DNA of 64,000 nucleotides from Bathynomus jamesi (taxonomy: Eukaryota > Arthropoda > Malacostraca > Isopoda > Cirolanidae). The DNA is taken from assembly GCA_023014485.1 (NCBI GenBank), contig JAJOZX010000090.1, positions 457,501 to 521,500 on the forward strand, read 5' to 3'. This document shows positions 31,812 to 43,295 of this stretch, one piece after another. A program made the position numbers and the translations under genes. Numbering within the stretch: position 1 is the stretch's first letter; every line of letters starts with the position of its first letter. The notes under the pieces are model-generated. The model had not been told where the DNA came from. It made no database searches and was given only the letters and a program-made list of their open reading frames with translations.

Positions 31812-33960
31812 TCATTTGCGAGATTTGGTGGGGAGGGAATTGCTTTCCGTTTTCCTCCTGCCCTCGTAGCCAGCCATGCATGGCTGGTCTGGGTCTTTGT
31901 ACAGGAACCTGTCCAGCTGGTTCCTGAAATTATTCAGATTGATGTGCTGGAGGTTCCTCAGTTCTTTGGGTAACACATTAAAAAGTTTTAGGCCTCGTAT
32001 TGCGAGGGTATTTTCCATCCTCATTTTTATGGCCTCCTGTCCCAACGCAGCTGGGACAGTACAAAATCTGCCTCTTCTCTCATTCCAGTGTGTTTCTATT
32101 TCGTTTCTAATGTTAGAGACAAAACCCTCTAGTATTTTCCATATGTATATTATTGTGTACCGCTGGCGTTTTCTTTTGAGAGAGTAGAGTTTCAGGGATT
32201 GTAATCGAGCCCAATCGTCTTCACCTTTCGTTTCCTCTACCTTAGACGTAAAAGCCTTTTGTATGGCTTCTATGTTCGCAATGTCTCGTTTTCTGTATGG
32301 GCTTGTGAGTACTGAGCAATACTCAGTTATCGGTAGGACTAGATGACTCTTCCATAATTTGAGCATAATGTTTACTTTTCTGCTGTGAAAGCTTCTCCAG
32401 ATTATTCCCATTATTTTTCTAGCTGTTGTAATTTTAATGTTATAGTGCTCTCTGAATTCTGCGTCCGACGACATTATTACTTCAAGATCCGTAATTTGTG
32501 CGTTTGGTGTTATATCTTTTTGGCTTACAGAGTTTTGTACCCTTTCTTCTGTAGCACCTTGTTATTACTATATCTTAGAAGTTGAATATTTTCTTCGTTG
32601 GACTTCAAATTGTTGTCTTCTGCCCACTTCTATAATGTTTTAATGTCATTTTGTAATTTTTCTATTTTACCTTCGTTCAATATTTCCTTGCATATAATTC
32701 TTGCCGATAATTCTTAGGCATCCCTATGTTACCTCCTTTAAATAAAGGAGTAGTGTTCGCTTTCTTTAATGGAAGTGGAATTTGTCCTGTGTCGAGTGAT
32801 TTCCTCCATAGTAAGTATAACGGCTTGGCAATACTCTCTTTACATTTCTTAAGAAACGTGGCACTCCATGTCTTTCCGTGGTGCCAAATTTTCTCGCAGT
32901 TCTGACAGAACCTTAATTACAGCCCTTTCCGAGAACTCTAAGCCTATTAATAGATTCGTGACGGAATTTGTTCTTGTTTAATTTGTATCAATGTCAAAAA
33001 ATTCATATAGATTTTCTATTTTCTTTTCGGATTTAGGGGTGCTAAACTTAGAGTTAAATTGTTCCTTAAGCAGTTCGCTCAATTTTTCTGGGTCATTTAT
33101 GTATTCGGTCGTCCCATCTGTCAATGGACCAATACTCTCTTCACATTGCATTTTTCTTTTCGCAAACGTATAGAAGTATTTTTGGTTATTTTTTGTTTTC
33201 CGTTACCTTGTTTTTCTCTTCATTTGTCTTATGGATGAATGTTTGTTTTAGGCCCACTTCTATTTCGCATAATTTTTTTTTTTCTAGTTTGAGTCTCCTT
33301 GCTTCAGAGATTTTTTATGGTTTATTTCGATTGTCTAAACTTCTAAAGAGTGTCCTGATTTTTCTCTCGAGCTTGCTACGTTTTCTTTTTGTCTTTGCGG
33401 AACATGTTTCAGCAATAGTATAGGTTTTTCATTTTCTGTTATACGTAGTATTTCTCCTGGAGTCTTCTCGTGAAGTAGCAATTCCCAGTTTACTTTCTTT
33501 AAAACTTCATTTACACTTTCCCACTCTACTTTCTTTGAATTTATATTTAAACCTTCAAATATTCCTTCTCTCCTTACTCTCTGGGATGCGTTTTTGGATC
33601 TCTGGTTGCTAACATTAATTGCGTATCAGTTAGGTTATAATCGGAGAAATTTGTGTGCATTACCTTTTTATTTATTATTTTATCATTGTTATTTGTCAAC
33701 ATTAGATCCAAAACGTTCTCTTTTCTTGTGGCTTCACAGATCCTGGATAAGTGCATAATGTTTCATAATATCTAATAACATTATTACCTGGGTTCTATCA
33801 TCTTTTGTAATGTTATCATATGAAGCTTCTCAACATATATATCATAACTTCGTCATTTTTCTTCCATGTTATGAATGGAAAATTGAAATTTGGTGCTGGA
33901 GTCTCAAGTGATTTTAATGTTTTTTTTATTTCATTTGTAGCGAATTTGAATTAACTTTTT
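31812..33960 (-). pseudogene. LINE: endonuclease remnant and RT C-terminal domain
   Basis: The minus-strand frame of 220 codons at 31812-32474 is the C-terminal part of a Jockey-superfamily ORF2 (KITTARKIMGIIWRSF, then LPITEYCSVLTSPYRKRDI, LQSLKLYSLKRKRQRYT, GLKLFNVLPKELRNL). Upstream the frame is full of stops, with scattered pieces of linker and, at 33574-33756, an endonuclease end (ENVLDLMLTNNNDKI, then THFSD-type text). The RT catalytic FADD block is deleted between 32475 and 32900. The 3' end is close to the stop at 31812. Confidence 0.75.
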
Positions 33961-33984
33961 TGTGGTGTTTTGTGGTCTGTAGAC

Positions 33985-34050
33985 GTTCATAATGGTTAGG
34001 TTCACTTCTTTTACTTCTGAAATAGAAGTAAAGAACTGAACCTAACCATT
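33985..34050. repeat. Short perfect hairpin
   Basis: AATGGTTAGGTTCA and its inverse TGAACCTAACCATT flank CTTC/GAAGTA-rich sequence. Position at the 5' edge of the LINE relic suggests an insertion scar or MITE core. Confidence 0.5.
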
Positions 34051-34750
34051 TCGACTGTGCTGTTTGATTTGCTTACCTTCACATCACATTTGTAATGTGT
34101 ATGTAATTTTCATATAGATGCAATTTGAAATAAAAATTCTTTTTTTAATTTCTTTCAAAGGCAAATGTTTACTTACATTTAGTTAGCTATTAAGAAGAAA
34201 TTTAAGAACAAATAGAATCCTAAAAAATGCATTTTTAACTTTATTTATTTTTCCCCTTCAGTTAATTTCAGTCTACGGCTTCCATTTATTAAAACTGAAC
34301 CTTTTTCAGTTCCATTTCGTATTGCATGCAAAGCACAAAATGTTTTCCTTTACCATTTTACTTTGGTCTCTAAGGCATATCATATCCTCATCTTGCTGTT
34401 CTTTTATTTAGTTTTACGTTCAAAGGGAAAGCTTTGGATTAGTGATCAGCATGTCTCGCGGCCGAATATCGTGAATGGAGTAACCTTTAGGTGAAATGCT
34501 GAATTCTGATGGCCTTCATCGACATGTCAGAGCAAATGAATCAGATCGGTGAGCTTGGATAGTGGATAGGGGAAGGGTGGGAAGGTTTGGGGCTTTCCTA
34601 ACAAGGGACTGGTTGAAAGGTCTTATTTGCCACTGTCATATAAGAGCGAAATGCTTTCTGGTTAAAGACCTACGCCTCTTTACTTTTGTTTATTACTTAC
34701 ATTTTAAGCTGAATTGGCCACAATTATAAAAGCTAAAGCTATAAACACCA

Positions 34751-34784
<34 letters not shown>

Positions 34785-35860
34785 GGCAAATAAGAGTAAA
34801 TAACCAACTAATATTCGTGTACTTAATCATTTCATCTTGCGAATTGCAAACACTGTTTGGGATTCAATTTAATATTCTTAATAAGACGCTTATGAGTTAT
34901 ACGGTCGAAGTAGAGGCCTCATGCGGATAAATTAGCACATTAATCACTCTATTTGAGTTATGGTTCTACCTTACTATGAGAAAAGCTGAGTTATGATCCG
35001 CAAATTCATGCACATAAGTAGGTATATTACCAGCAATGGCTATATACCATAATATATGATGGCTGCTATATTAAATTAGTGGTATTTTTAGACGCCCCTT
35101 TTGTTTTCAGCAGTAGATGCGTACACTATCTTTTCCATGAGAAGACTATTTATCTTTTTTCACAAGGGGACATTATATATAATATAAGAAATTATAAATA
35201 AATTTTTAGCGATGAAAAGTACAAAGATTGTAACTATCTTATTTATTTAATACTATCTTATTCCATTTAATAAATTTCGACCAGAATTGAACTTACATCC
35301 AATGAGCCAATATGGGTGCCGATTACTTATCAGGTTTCGTAAATGAAAATAGCTATTTTATTATCATAATTATTATTATTATTAATTATATAATTAATTA
35401 TATAATTATTTTTTTGCTTCTAATTTCCTGTTCGTATCTTTTGCTTTAAGGTTAAATCTCTTCAAGACAAAGAATAAGGGTCAACTTTAACTTCATGATA
35501 TTCATATCATGCAAAAGCTTCGTTCACTGAATAAAGGGTGAATAGATAACACAGGGTTAATATAATACATATTTAAAGTATTTCAAATTAGTATTCTTTC
35601 AATGTATATACATTCTACATCTGAATATGTTTGTGGTAATTTATTTAAAATACATTTGTATGTGAAGTAACATAAACAGGTACTGCTATTGTGTTCTTAA
35701 TTTGATAATATGGAATTATGGATTGGATTCACATTCGTAAAGAAATAGATACTCGTATAAGATAAATCAAAATATGTTTAACATTGTTCATATTTATTAA
35801 ATTTATGTCAGTGTGTATGAATATGATCAGTTGTTTTTAAAGTTTGTTTCTCTTTGATCT

Positions 35861-35863
<3 letters not shown>
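34051..35863. other. Unassigned AT-rich sequence
   Basis: (TTA)n at about 34752-34784 and short ATTATT runs near 35370-35400. No gene or mobile element recognised in 1.8 kb, the longest unassigned part of this half of the window. Confidence 0.5.
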
Positions 35864-35902
<39 letters not shown>

Positions 35903-35911
35903 TGTATATAT

Positions 35912-36054
35912 GACTAGGACGTGGCCAGTGCCGTAACTCTGCTTCTTGTTGATCAGCGAAGTTAAGCGACACTCGGTCTGGATGGGAGACCGTCCTCTGC
36001 TTCGAGATTATGTAGCGACCGTGGTTCGGATCCCACGTAAAGCTGTAGGTCCCC
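35912..36054 (+). mobile_element. 5S-rRNA-derived SINE
   Basis: The segment GATCAGCGAAGTTAAGCGAC, then a Thr-loop-like CTCGGTCTGGATGGGAGACCG, is the internal-control-region part of 5S rRNA with a deletion in the middle. The first 40 bases match 5S poorly. After the 5S part comes GTTCGGATCCCACG and GCTGTAGGTCCCC, resembling the 3' region of the CR1/L2-like LINE at 12730-12770. This is a SINE3-type structure: RNA polymerase III 5S head plus LINE-like tail. Confidence 0.65.
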
Positions 36055-36850
36055 TCCTTCAATGCCTCAAAAACTCAATTCCTTCATATATCTACTCGTC
36101 ACAATGTTCCACACGACTATCCCCTTACCTTCAACAATACACAATTCATCCTTCCTCTTCTCTTAACATTCTCGGTGTTTCTTGTCTCCTTTTCTCGTTA
36201 TCTTTCTAAAACAGCTTCTAAGAGGTTAGGTGTTTCTGTAACGGCTCTGCAGTTTCTTCATACCCACTCAATTGCTGTCTCTTTACAGAGGTCTTGTCCG
36301 CTCCTGCATGAAGTACGCGTCTCGTGCATGGGGTGGCTCAACCCACACAGCTCTACTTAACAGGGTGTAATCAAAGGCTTTTCGTCTCATCAATCCCCCG
36401 TTCCTTACTGACTGTCTTCAATCCCTCTCTCTTTGCCGTAATGTTGCCTCACTCTCTCTTTACTGTCGCTATTCTAACGGACACTGCTCTGAACTCTCTA
36501 AATGCATGCCTCCTCCTTTACGGAGAGCGCGCAATACCAGACTTTCGACACATTATCATTCCTTTTCTATCCAACTCTCTATTGCAAGGGTTAATCGATA
36601 TTTTCAATCTTTTATCTACTCAACCAATCAACTCTGGAACAATCTTCCTCAATCCATCTTTCCCCCTGTCTATGACCTTCAATCTTTCAAACGCAGAGTG
36701 TCCAGGTATCCCGAAAACCTTGGACCTTGATTTTGGTTCTCTTCTTCATCTATGGGAAGGGTGTTTTTCTGGGAACTCGCCCCTGCTCCCTCCTTCCTGC
36801 ACAAAAAATTTGACTTTAGATGGTGCGAATGAGGTTAAAGAACCACCATC
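36055..36850 (+). mobile_element. LINE family A, 3' portion
   Basis: Contains the end of a LINE ORF2 split into three frames. The last segment (36506-36730) is STHYHSFSIQLSIARVNR, then NQLWNNLPQSIFPPVYDL and SFKRRVSRY, the typical C-terminal tail of Jockey-superfamily LINEs. The 3' UTR ends near 36850 at a TA tract. Copies: 42405-48590 (minus), 61486-61800 (plus). Confidence 0.75.
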
Positions 36851-36886
36851 ATTACATTTTATTATATATATATATATATATATATA

Positions 36887-37791
36887 CAGGGTGGGTAAAA
36901 AATGTGACCCTAGAAGTAAACTGTCATATTAAAAAAAGTAAGGGGACTAGAGCTCCCAAACTTCATAGATGCTTACCTTAGCATGTTTTTCGTCTTAATT
37001 AAGAAGTTGCCGATGTGTCCCCCTTCCTGCTCAACGCAGGCCTCCAAACGTGGACGCCACTAATCAGTACACCTGTTTACATATCGTTGAGACACCTTCT
37101 CCCAGCCGAACAGAATTCTTTCGCGTAGTTCATCTATGTCTCTTATATTGGTACAAGGATGTAAACTTTGGACTTCAGGGCTTCCCAAACACCATAATCT
37201 AGTGGTGAAGGATCGGGGCTACTAGCTGGCCACGTATTGGGTTCGATAAAATCCGGTGTTTCGTTCTCAAGGAATGTGACAGTTTGGCGTGCTCTGTTGG
37301 AAAGTGTATCTTTCACTCTATCTAACTGATATTCGACGAATTAGTGATGAAAGATATACTTTCCAACAAGATGGAGCCCCTGCTCACAGACCACGCCAAA
37401 CTGTCACATTCCTCGAGAACGAAACACTGGATTTTATCGAACCCAATATGTGGCCGGCTAGTAGCCCCGATCTTTTACCACTAGATTATGGTGTTTGGGA
37501 AGCCCTGAAGTCCAAAGTTTACATCCCTGGAACCAATATAGGGGACATAGATGAACTACGGGAAAGAATTCTGTTCGGCTGGGAGGTGTCTCAACGATAT
37601 GTAAACAAGTGTATTGATCAGTGGCGTCCACGTTTGAAGGCCTGCGTTGAGCAGGAAGGGGGACACATCGAGCAACTTCTCAATTAAGATGAACAACATG
37701 CTAAGGTAAGCATCTATGAAGTTTGGGAGCTCTAGTCCCCTTACTTTTTTAATATGACAGTTTACCTCTAAGGGGTCACTTTTTTTTACCC

Positions 37792-37796
<5 letters not shown>
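36887..37796. mobile_element. Mariner foldback with two transposase 3' halves
   Basis: TIR CAGGGTGGGTAAAAAA at the left with TA; the right end lacks the last bases before TA. Two inverted arms of about 420 bp meet at a spacer of about 60 bases near 37310-37370. Both arms encode the same C-terminal half of a transposase; the right arm is open, the left arm is mutated. Confidence 0.85.
37349..37687 (+). pseudogene. Transposase C-terminal half, DD37D-type spacing
   Basis: Open frame of about 112 codons. YTFQQDGAPAHRPRQTV holds the second catalytic Asp; MWPASSPDLLPLDYGVWEA holds the third (Asp in PLDYG). I count 37 residues between them, the spacing of maT-type mariners. It continues LKSKVYIPGTN, IDELRERI and ends GGHIEQLLN and stop. 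The first Asp and the DNA-binding domain are absent because the arm begins here. No stop or frameshift is visible in this half. Confidence 0.75.
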
Positions 37797-37834
<38 letters not shown>

Positions 37835-38296
37835 TTTAAAAAGAATTTTAAAGTCTGGAACTTCAAGAATTTTAGTAATCTCATAAAGTTAAAAAAATTT
37901 AAAAAGGTAAAATTGTTCATAGTTAATTTAGAAAGTAAGGGAACAAGAAACTTCGCCAGAGCGAAGCAATGGCTACTAAAGGCAGCCAAAATTGGGCGGA
38001 TAGGAATATTAGGTTTAAGTACTTTAGGTAAACCAGGCATAATACTAGGAGCCGAGCCAGAAGTGTACAGTGTATTTATTATGTGTTATTGTTAATAAGA
38101 GTATTTTTCAGTTTACGCCAGACGCAAGAGAAGCGAGAGATTACTAAAGTTCCTTTGCTGATAAACTATTTATGGCCAATTTCGATGTTGAATCCTTGTT
38201 TAAGAATCCTTGTTTACGAATGTTGTTCAAGAATGGTACAAGAAACTATTGATATTTGTTTGAATACTTTATTCCCAAGTGCCGAATCCAAGGTGA
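37797..38296. other. (TA)n then unassigned sequence
   Basis: TA tract to 37831. The following 460 bases have no recognised motif. Confidence 0.45.
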
Positions 38297-38504
38297 ACCA
38301 ATTTTTTTCATATAATACAACAACCCACGAGATTCGGTTTTCCTTATGTAGAATTAAAATCTGAATCTATTTTCCTCTATGGTATTTCTTGTGCAAATTG
38401 ATATTAACGGAGATATAAGCAATTTTTTGATCGATTAAAATCGATTGAAATAGTATGGTGGTATGAAAATAAAAACCCACTCTAATAGACAGAGTTTATT
38501 TCCA

Positions 38505-38539
38505 CAACAGTTTCGACGCCCACTGGCATCCTCCTCGGG
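38505..38539 (-). ncRNA. Hammerhead-like motif, family 4 (left)
   Basis: Minus strand: CCGAGGA (C for T at the second base), extra G, stem GATGCC/GGCGTC with one G-T pair and loop AGTG, GAA, ACTGT, T, then GGAAATAAAC. A second minus copy is at 38806-38839. Confidence 0.5.
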
Positions 38540-39244
38540 TGGATACAGAAACACGAATGAACCAAAACAAGAGGGAAAAACAGTCCAGGGACCGACCGTT
38601 AAGAAATTCGCACCTAGGTTAGATCCCATTCTCCCAACACCGGAAGGGCATTTTCATTAAGTACATTCGCACAAATTTAAAACTATCTTCCTGTTCTATT
38701 ATTAAATTTATTACATTTAATATTGCATATAGACGATAGGAAGATATAAGTTCGGGAAAGGTAACTAAGAAGAAGGCGAATAGATGGCGTCTGATCGTGG
38801 GATCCACAACAGTTTCGACGCCCACTGGCATCCTCCTCGCCTTCTTCTTAGTTCCCCAACTTATATCTTCCTATCGTCTACATGCAATATTAAATGTAAT
38901 AAATTTAATAATAGAACAGGAAGATAGTTTTATTTACCTTCACGTCGAAAAAAGTGAAGTTTTTTGCATTTATTATGGATCCCACGATCAGACGCCATCT
39001 ATTCGCCTTCTTCTTAGTTACCTTTCCCCAACTTATATCTTCCTATCGTCTATATGCAATATTAAATGTAATAAATTTAATAATAGAACAGGAAGATAGT
39101 TTTAAATTTGTGCGAATGTACTTAATGAAAATGCCCTTCCGGTGTCGGGAGAATGGGAGCTAACCTAGGGGCGAATTTCTTAACGGTCGGTCCCTGGACT
39201 GTTTTTCCCTCTTGTTTTGGTTCATTCGTGTTTCTGTATCCACC

Positions 39245-39277
39245 CGAGGAGGATGCCAGTGGGCGTCGAAACTGTTG
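39245..39277 (+). ncRNA. Hammerhead-like motif, family 4 (right)
   Basis: Same as the left copy, inverted: CCGAGGA, G, six-pair stem, GAA, ACTGT, T, followed by AAATAAA. Confidence 0.5.
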
Positions 39278-39624
39278 TGGAAATAAACTCTGTCTATTAG
39301 AGTGGGTTTTTATTTTCATATTTTGACCTTCACGTAGAAAAAAGTGAAGTTTTTTGCATTTAGTATGGTGGTAATTATTTGTTTTACCCCTGCGGGTCGA
39401 TTTTGATATGAGAATAGGTTTTTCTGATGTATTTTGGTGTGTTTTATTCAAATCTGACCTTCATTTCTTGTGCAAATGAATTATTGAATGCCCCGTTAGG
39501 TTAATTGAATGCCCGTTAGGTCAACTGTACGCCCTTGATGACTGGTTGGGTTGTCGTGATATTTTCGTTAGTTTTAATGAAAATATCACAACTTAACCCA
39601 ACTAACGAAAATATCATGACAGCC

Positions 39625-39827
39625 GGATCACTTGAAGATCCGTCACCGCAGCCTTTTTTAGTTAGCTTTATAAGGCTAACTAACGAAAATATCACAACCT
39701 AACTTAACCAATCGTTAGGTCAACTGTACGCCCTTGACGATTGGTTAGGTTAGGTTGTGATATTTTCGTTAGTTAGCCTTATAAAGCTAACTAAAAAAGG
39801 CTGGGGTGACGGATCTTCAGGTGATCC
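39625..39827. mobile_element. Palindromic MITE of 203 bp, copy 1
   Basis: Ends GGATCACTTGAAGATCCG and (inverted) GGATCACCTGAAGATCCG; almost the whole element is one palindrome, with CTAACGAAAATATCACAAC arms and GTACGCCCTTGACGAT in the centre. Flanks share only GACAG. Confidence 0.8.
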
Positions 39828-41054
39828 CGACAGGATCTTTTCCCGACAGCCTAACCAATCATCAAGCGCGTACAGTTGACCTAACCGGGCATTCAATAAT
39901 TCATCACAAGAAATGAAGGTCAGATTTGAATAAAACACAACAAAATACACCAGAAAAACCTATTCTCATATCAAAACCGACCCGCAGGGGCAAAACGAAT
40001 AATTACCCCATACTATTTCAATCGATTTTAATCGATTAAAAAATTGCTTATATCTCCGTTAATATCAATTTGCACAAGAAATACCATAGAAGAAAGTAGA
40101 TTCAGATTTAAATTCTACATAATAAAAACCGAATTTTGTGCGTTGTTGTATTATATGAAAAAATGAAGTAAATGATCCCAAATAGATGGGGTGGCCATGA
40201 GTTCTCCTTTGGGCCCCATTTTTGCAAACACCTTCCTTTGCTTTCATGAAACTCGCTAGCTTGTTGATTGTCTGATTTCCTTCAAACCAGTTTCCTACCG
40301 GAGATACGCGGATAACACATTTTTGCTATTCAAGCATCCTTTTCATGTTGTCCAATTTCTAAGTTACTTAAACTCTAAACATCTCAGCATTAAATTCATT
40401 AAAGAAATGGAGCAGAATTCCCAATTAGCATTCTTAGACGTCAATATTTACAGAACTAACGATAATTTTACAACTTCACTATACTCTACGAAAACTTTCA
40501 CTGGTCCAAGTAAACATTTTTTAAGTGACGTTCCTTCTGGCTTAAATTTAAAGTTAATTCCATGAAAACGCTCATTGTCTGTGCTTTCAAGATTTGCTCC
40601 GATTATTTTTCTTATCCAAAGGACTTGGTTATGAAACATATCCGAAACTATTTGAATTATCATTTTAAACCCCAACTCCACGTCTCAACCGTTCAAAAAG
40701 ACGAAAGATATATACGGAAGCCTTTTATGGCTACATCAGCTAAAGGATAGAAAAAGACCTAAAACGCTTTCTTTCTCAGTTTTATCCACAAATTGACTTT
40801 AAATTTATATTTACCAACAATTTTAGTATTGGCTCATTTTTTAAACTTAAGGAAAGTTTACCCGACGCTCTCGTCTCCAACTTAGTTTACGTTTTTAATT
40901 GTAGCTGTAACGCCACATATGTTAGCAGCCCCGTGCGCCAACTCAAGGCCCGGGTCGATGAGCATCGTGACATTAGTAACCGTACCCCTTTATCATTAAG
41001 CAGATCAGCTAAATCCCCAGTCCATGAACATTGCGAAAGCAACAACCATCCATT

Positions 41055-41257
41055 GGATCACCTGAAGATCAGGGCCCCCAGCCTTCTTTAGTTAGCCTTA
41101 TAAGGCTAACTAACGAAAATATCGCGACCTAACCTAACCAATCGTTAGGGCAACTGTACGCCCTTGACGATTGGTTAGGTTAGGTCATGATATTTTCGTT
41201 AGTTATCCTTATAAAGCTAACTAAAGAAGGCTGGGGGCCCTGATCTTCAGGTGATCC
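41055..41257. mobile_element. Palindromic MITE of 203 bp, copy 2
   Basis: Ends GGATCACCTGAAGATCAGG at both sides. Perfect 8-bp target duplication CATCCATT (41047-41054 and 41258-41265). Whole-length palindrome with centre GTACGCCCTTGACGATTGG. Confidence 0.9.
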
Positions 41258-41374
41258 CATCCATTTAATAACAATTTCTCAGTTTTAACCAGAGCGCATA
41301 ATGAAATAGACTTAACCCTCTACTGCATAGGCGAATCAAACTATTGTGCATAGCGGAGTCTAATTGGACCCAGC

Positions 41375-41576
41375 GGATCACCTGAAGATCAGGGCTCCCA
41401 GCCTCAATTACCAAGTGATATCTTCGTTAAAATTAACGAAAATATCACGACTTAACCTAACCAATTGTCAAGGGCGTACAGTTGACCTAACTGAGCATTC
41501 ATTTTAATTCATTATTACATTTGGTACTATAAAGCAAAAAACAAGAATACATGGTGTCCTGATCTTCAGGTGATCC
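41375..41576. mobile_element. Palindromic MITE-type element of 202 bp, copy 3
   Basis: Same terminal 19 bases, but the interior is palindromic only in part: the left half has the TATCTTCGTTAAAATTAACG block, the right half is unrelated AT-rich sequence. No target duplication seen. Confidence 0.75.
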
Positions 41577-41743
41577 TGGATATCTAACATAAATGTATTC
41601 CAGATTGTAGTTGCAGCTGTAATTTTACCCTTACTGTTGCTGTGTTATAAGTTTTCCTTTTTTAAATTGTTAATCCCATTGCGCACCTGTTTGCTTGTCT
41701 TTCACTAGTTTTTATCTTATTTTTATTTCATTGCTTTTAGCCA

Positions 41744-41771
41744 CTGATAATGGAAGTTTAACTTCCGAAAC
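41744..41771 (+). ncRNA. Hammerhead-like motif, PLE family 5
   Basis: CTGATAA (A for G in the core), T, five-pair stem GGAAG/CTTCC with loop TTTAA, GAA, ACATCT. Position about 0.7 kb after the GIY-YIG domain of the same element. Stem III palindrome not present. Confidence 0.45.
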
Positions 41772-41854
41772 ATCTGGATATTAAATATTCATAATGTTAA
41801 TGTGGGATGTGGGCGTTGGCCTGTTGGTTATCCTTTTTATCAAATATAATATAT

Positions 41855-41886
<32 letters not shown>

Positions 41887-42129
41887 TAATTGTATTTTTA
41901 TATATTTGTCAACTTTCTCTCCGAGATAATAGAAGAATTTGGACCGGTGGCCGCCGCAAGTGATCCCGACTAGAACGGCAGTTGGAAACCGCTTCTCATT
42001 TTTTGGGCTTTCAAGTTCCACTGATAATGAAATGTTATATACTTGTATTCAAATTTAAGAGCCGCCTGTCTGAAAGCAAAGGAGATTTACATTTCTACCT
42101 CTCTCTTCCTATCTGAAGGTCACAAGCTG

Positions 42130-42288
42130 AATTAATATGAATATGTAAGACACGCACACACACAAACAAACACACACTCACGCGCACGCGTACACACACA
42201 TACATGCGCGCACGCGTGCATGCACACACACACAAACAAACACACTCACGCGCACGCATACACACACATACATGCGCGCACGCGTGCA

Positions 42289-42382
<94 letters not shown>

Positions 42383-42385
42383 GTG
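42130..42385. repeat. (CA)n with GCGC-rich variants, (TA)n and (TG)n
   Basis: A unit of about 70 bases containing CACGCGCACGC and ACATGCGCGCACGCGTGCATG occurs twice, followed by CA, TA, TG and TA tracts. Confidence 0.9.
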
Positions 42386-43178
42386 TATATATTTCTTTTT
42401 TATGAAGGAAGAAGGGGCCAAGGGCGAATGTCCGCATAAACGCCCCTCCTGTAGAGGAAGAAGAGAGCCAAAATAAAGGTCCAAGGTTTAAGAGATGCCT
42501 GGACATTTGAGGAAGATTGTTCCAGAGTTCACCGGTTGAAAGATTAGATGAAAAGAGCAGATTAAAAATTAAAAATACTGATTAACCCTTGCGTTAAAGA
42601 GTTGGACAGAAAAGGAAAGAGAATGTGTCAAAAGTTGGATACTGCGTGTTTCCTTAAAATACGAGCCATGCAGTTAGACTTCAGAAGTGTTCAGAGTGTC
42701 CGTTATACTGTAATAGCGATAGTAAGGAAAGAGTGAAGCAACATTGCGGCGAAGAGAGAGAGAGATTGAAGACAGTGAGTAAGAGGCAGGGAATTGATGA
42801 GATGAAAAGACTTTGATTCCACTCGGTCAAGTAGAGCTGTGTACTCCATACATGGGAGAGCAAGCCCCTGTACAAAGACAATAACTGAATGAAGGTAGGT
42901 AAAGAAATTGCGGAGCCGGTACAGTACACCTGACCTCTAAGAAGTTGATTTAGAAAGAGAGTATGTGTGATCTTTCCAGGAAAGATCACGAGAAAAGAAA
43001 ACGCCAAGAATGTTAAGAGAAGGAAAAGGACTGAGTCAGGTTACTTCTAAGACAATTTTAGTGGGTGGGTTAAAATAGTTTTTTTAGTATTTGTATTTGA
43101 TCACAAGTAACACATGTCAAATCAAATGTATATGTTTATGCATATATACTCGTATGCTCATATAACTTATTATATATA

Positions 43179-43256
<78 letters not shown>

Positions 43257-43257
43257 T

Positions 43258-43292
<35 letters not shown>

Positions 43293-43295
<3 letters not shown>

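Larger units (their letters stand above)
38464..39360. mobile_element. PLE-like inverted insertion, family 4
   Basis: Flanked by the 13-bp duplication TAGTATGGTGGTA (38451-38463 and 39361-39373). Outer arms, containing CCCACTCTAATAGACAGAG, are inverted; inside are further inverted blocks (TATCTTCCTATCGTCTA and others). The PLE label is inferred from the hammerhead-like cores. No coding text recognised. Confidence 0.6.
38297..40165. repeat. Large inverted repeat
   Basis: 38297-38463 plus 39361-39560 is inverted at about 39760-40165 (for example TTGCACAAGAAATACCAT and AATCGATTTTAATCG). The left arm is split by a PLE-like insertion at 38464-39360; the right arm is not. The middle holds a 203-bp palindromic element. 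Confidence 0.8.
40250..41790 (+). pseudogene. Penelope-like element: RT end plus GIY-YIG endonuclease
   Basis: RT palm end: YRRYADNTFLLFKHP, where the catalytic pair D-D is D-N, so the RT is dead. FLSYLNSKHLSIKF, then LAFLDVNIYRTNDNFTTS and TFTGPSKHF follow, the classic PLE block after the palm. After frameshifts near 40560 and 40740 come KDLKRFLSQFYPQIDFKF and FSIGSFFKLKESLPD. The GIY-YIG domain is CSCNATYVSSPVRQLKARV, DEHRDISNR, VHEHCE; the YVGST motif is YVSSP here, another loss. Palindromic MITEs interrupt the 3' part at 41055 and 41375. The 3' UTR ends with a motif at 41744. Usual role: target-primed reverse transcription with its own endonuclease. Confidence 0.85.

Noticed and set aside
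35912..36054. Functional 5S rRNA gene
   Set aside because: The 5' third does not match 5S and an internal deletion removes part of the molecule.
41367..41584. Target duplication for the third palindromic element
   Set aside because: The eight bases on the left (GACCCAGC) and right (TGGATATC) do not match.
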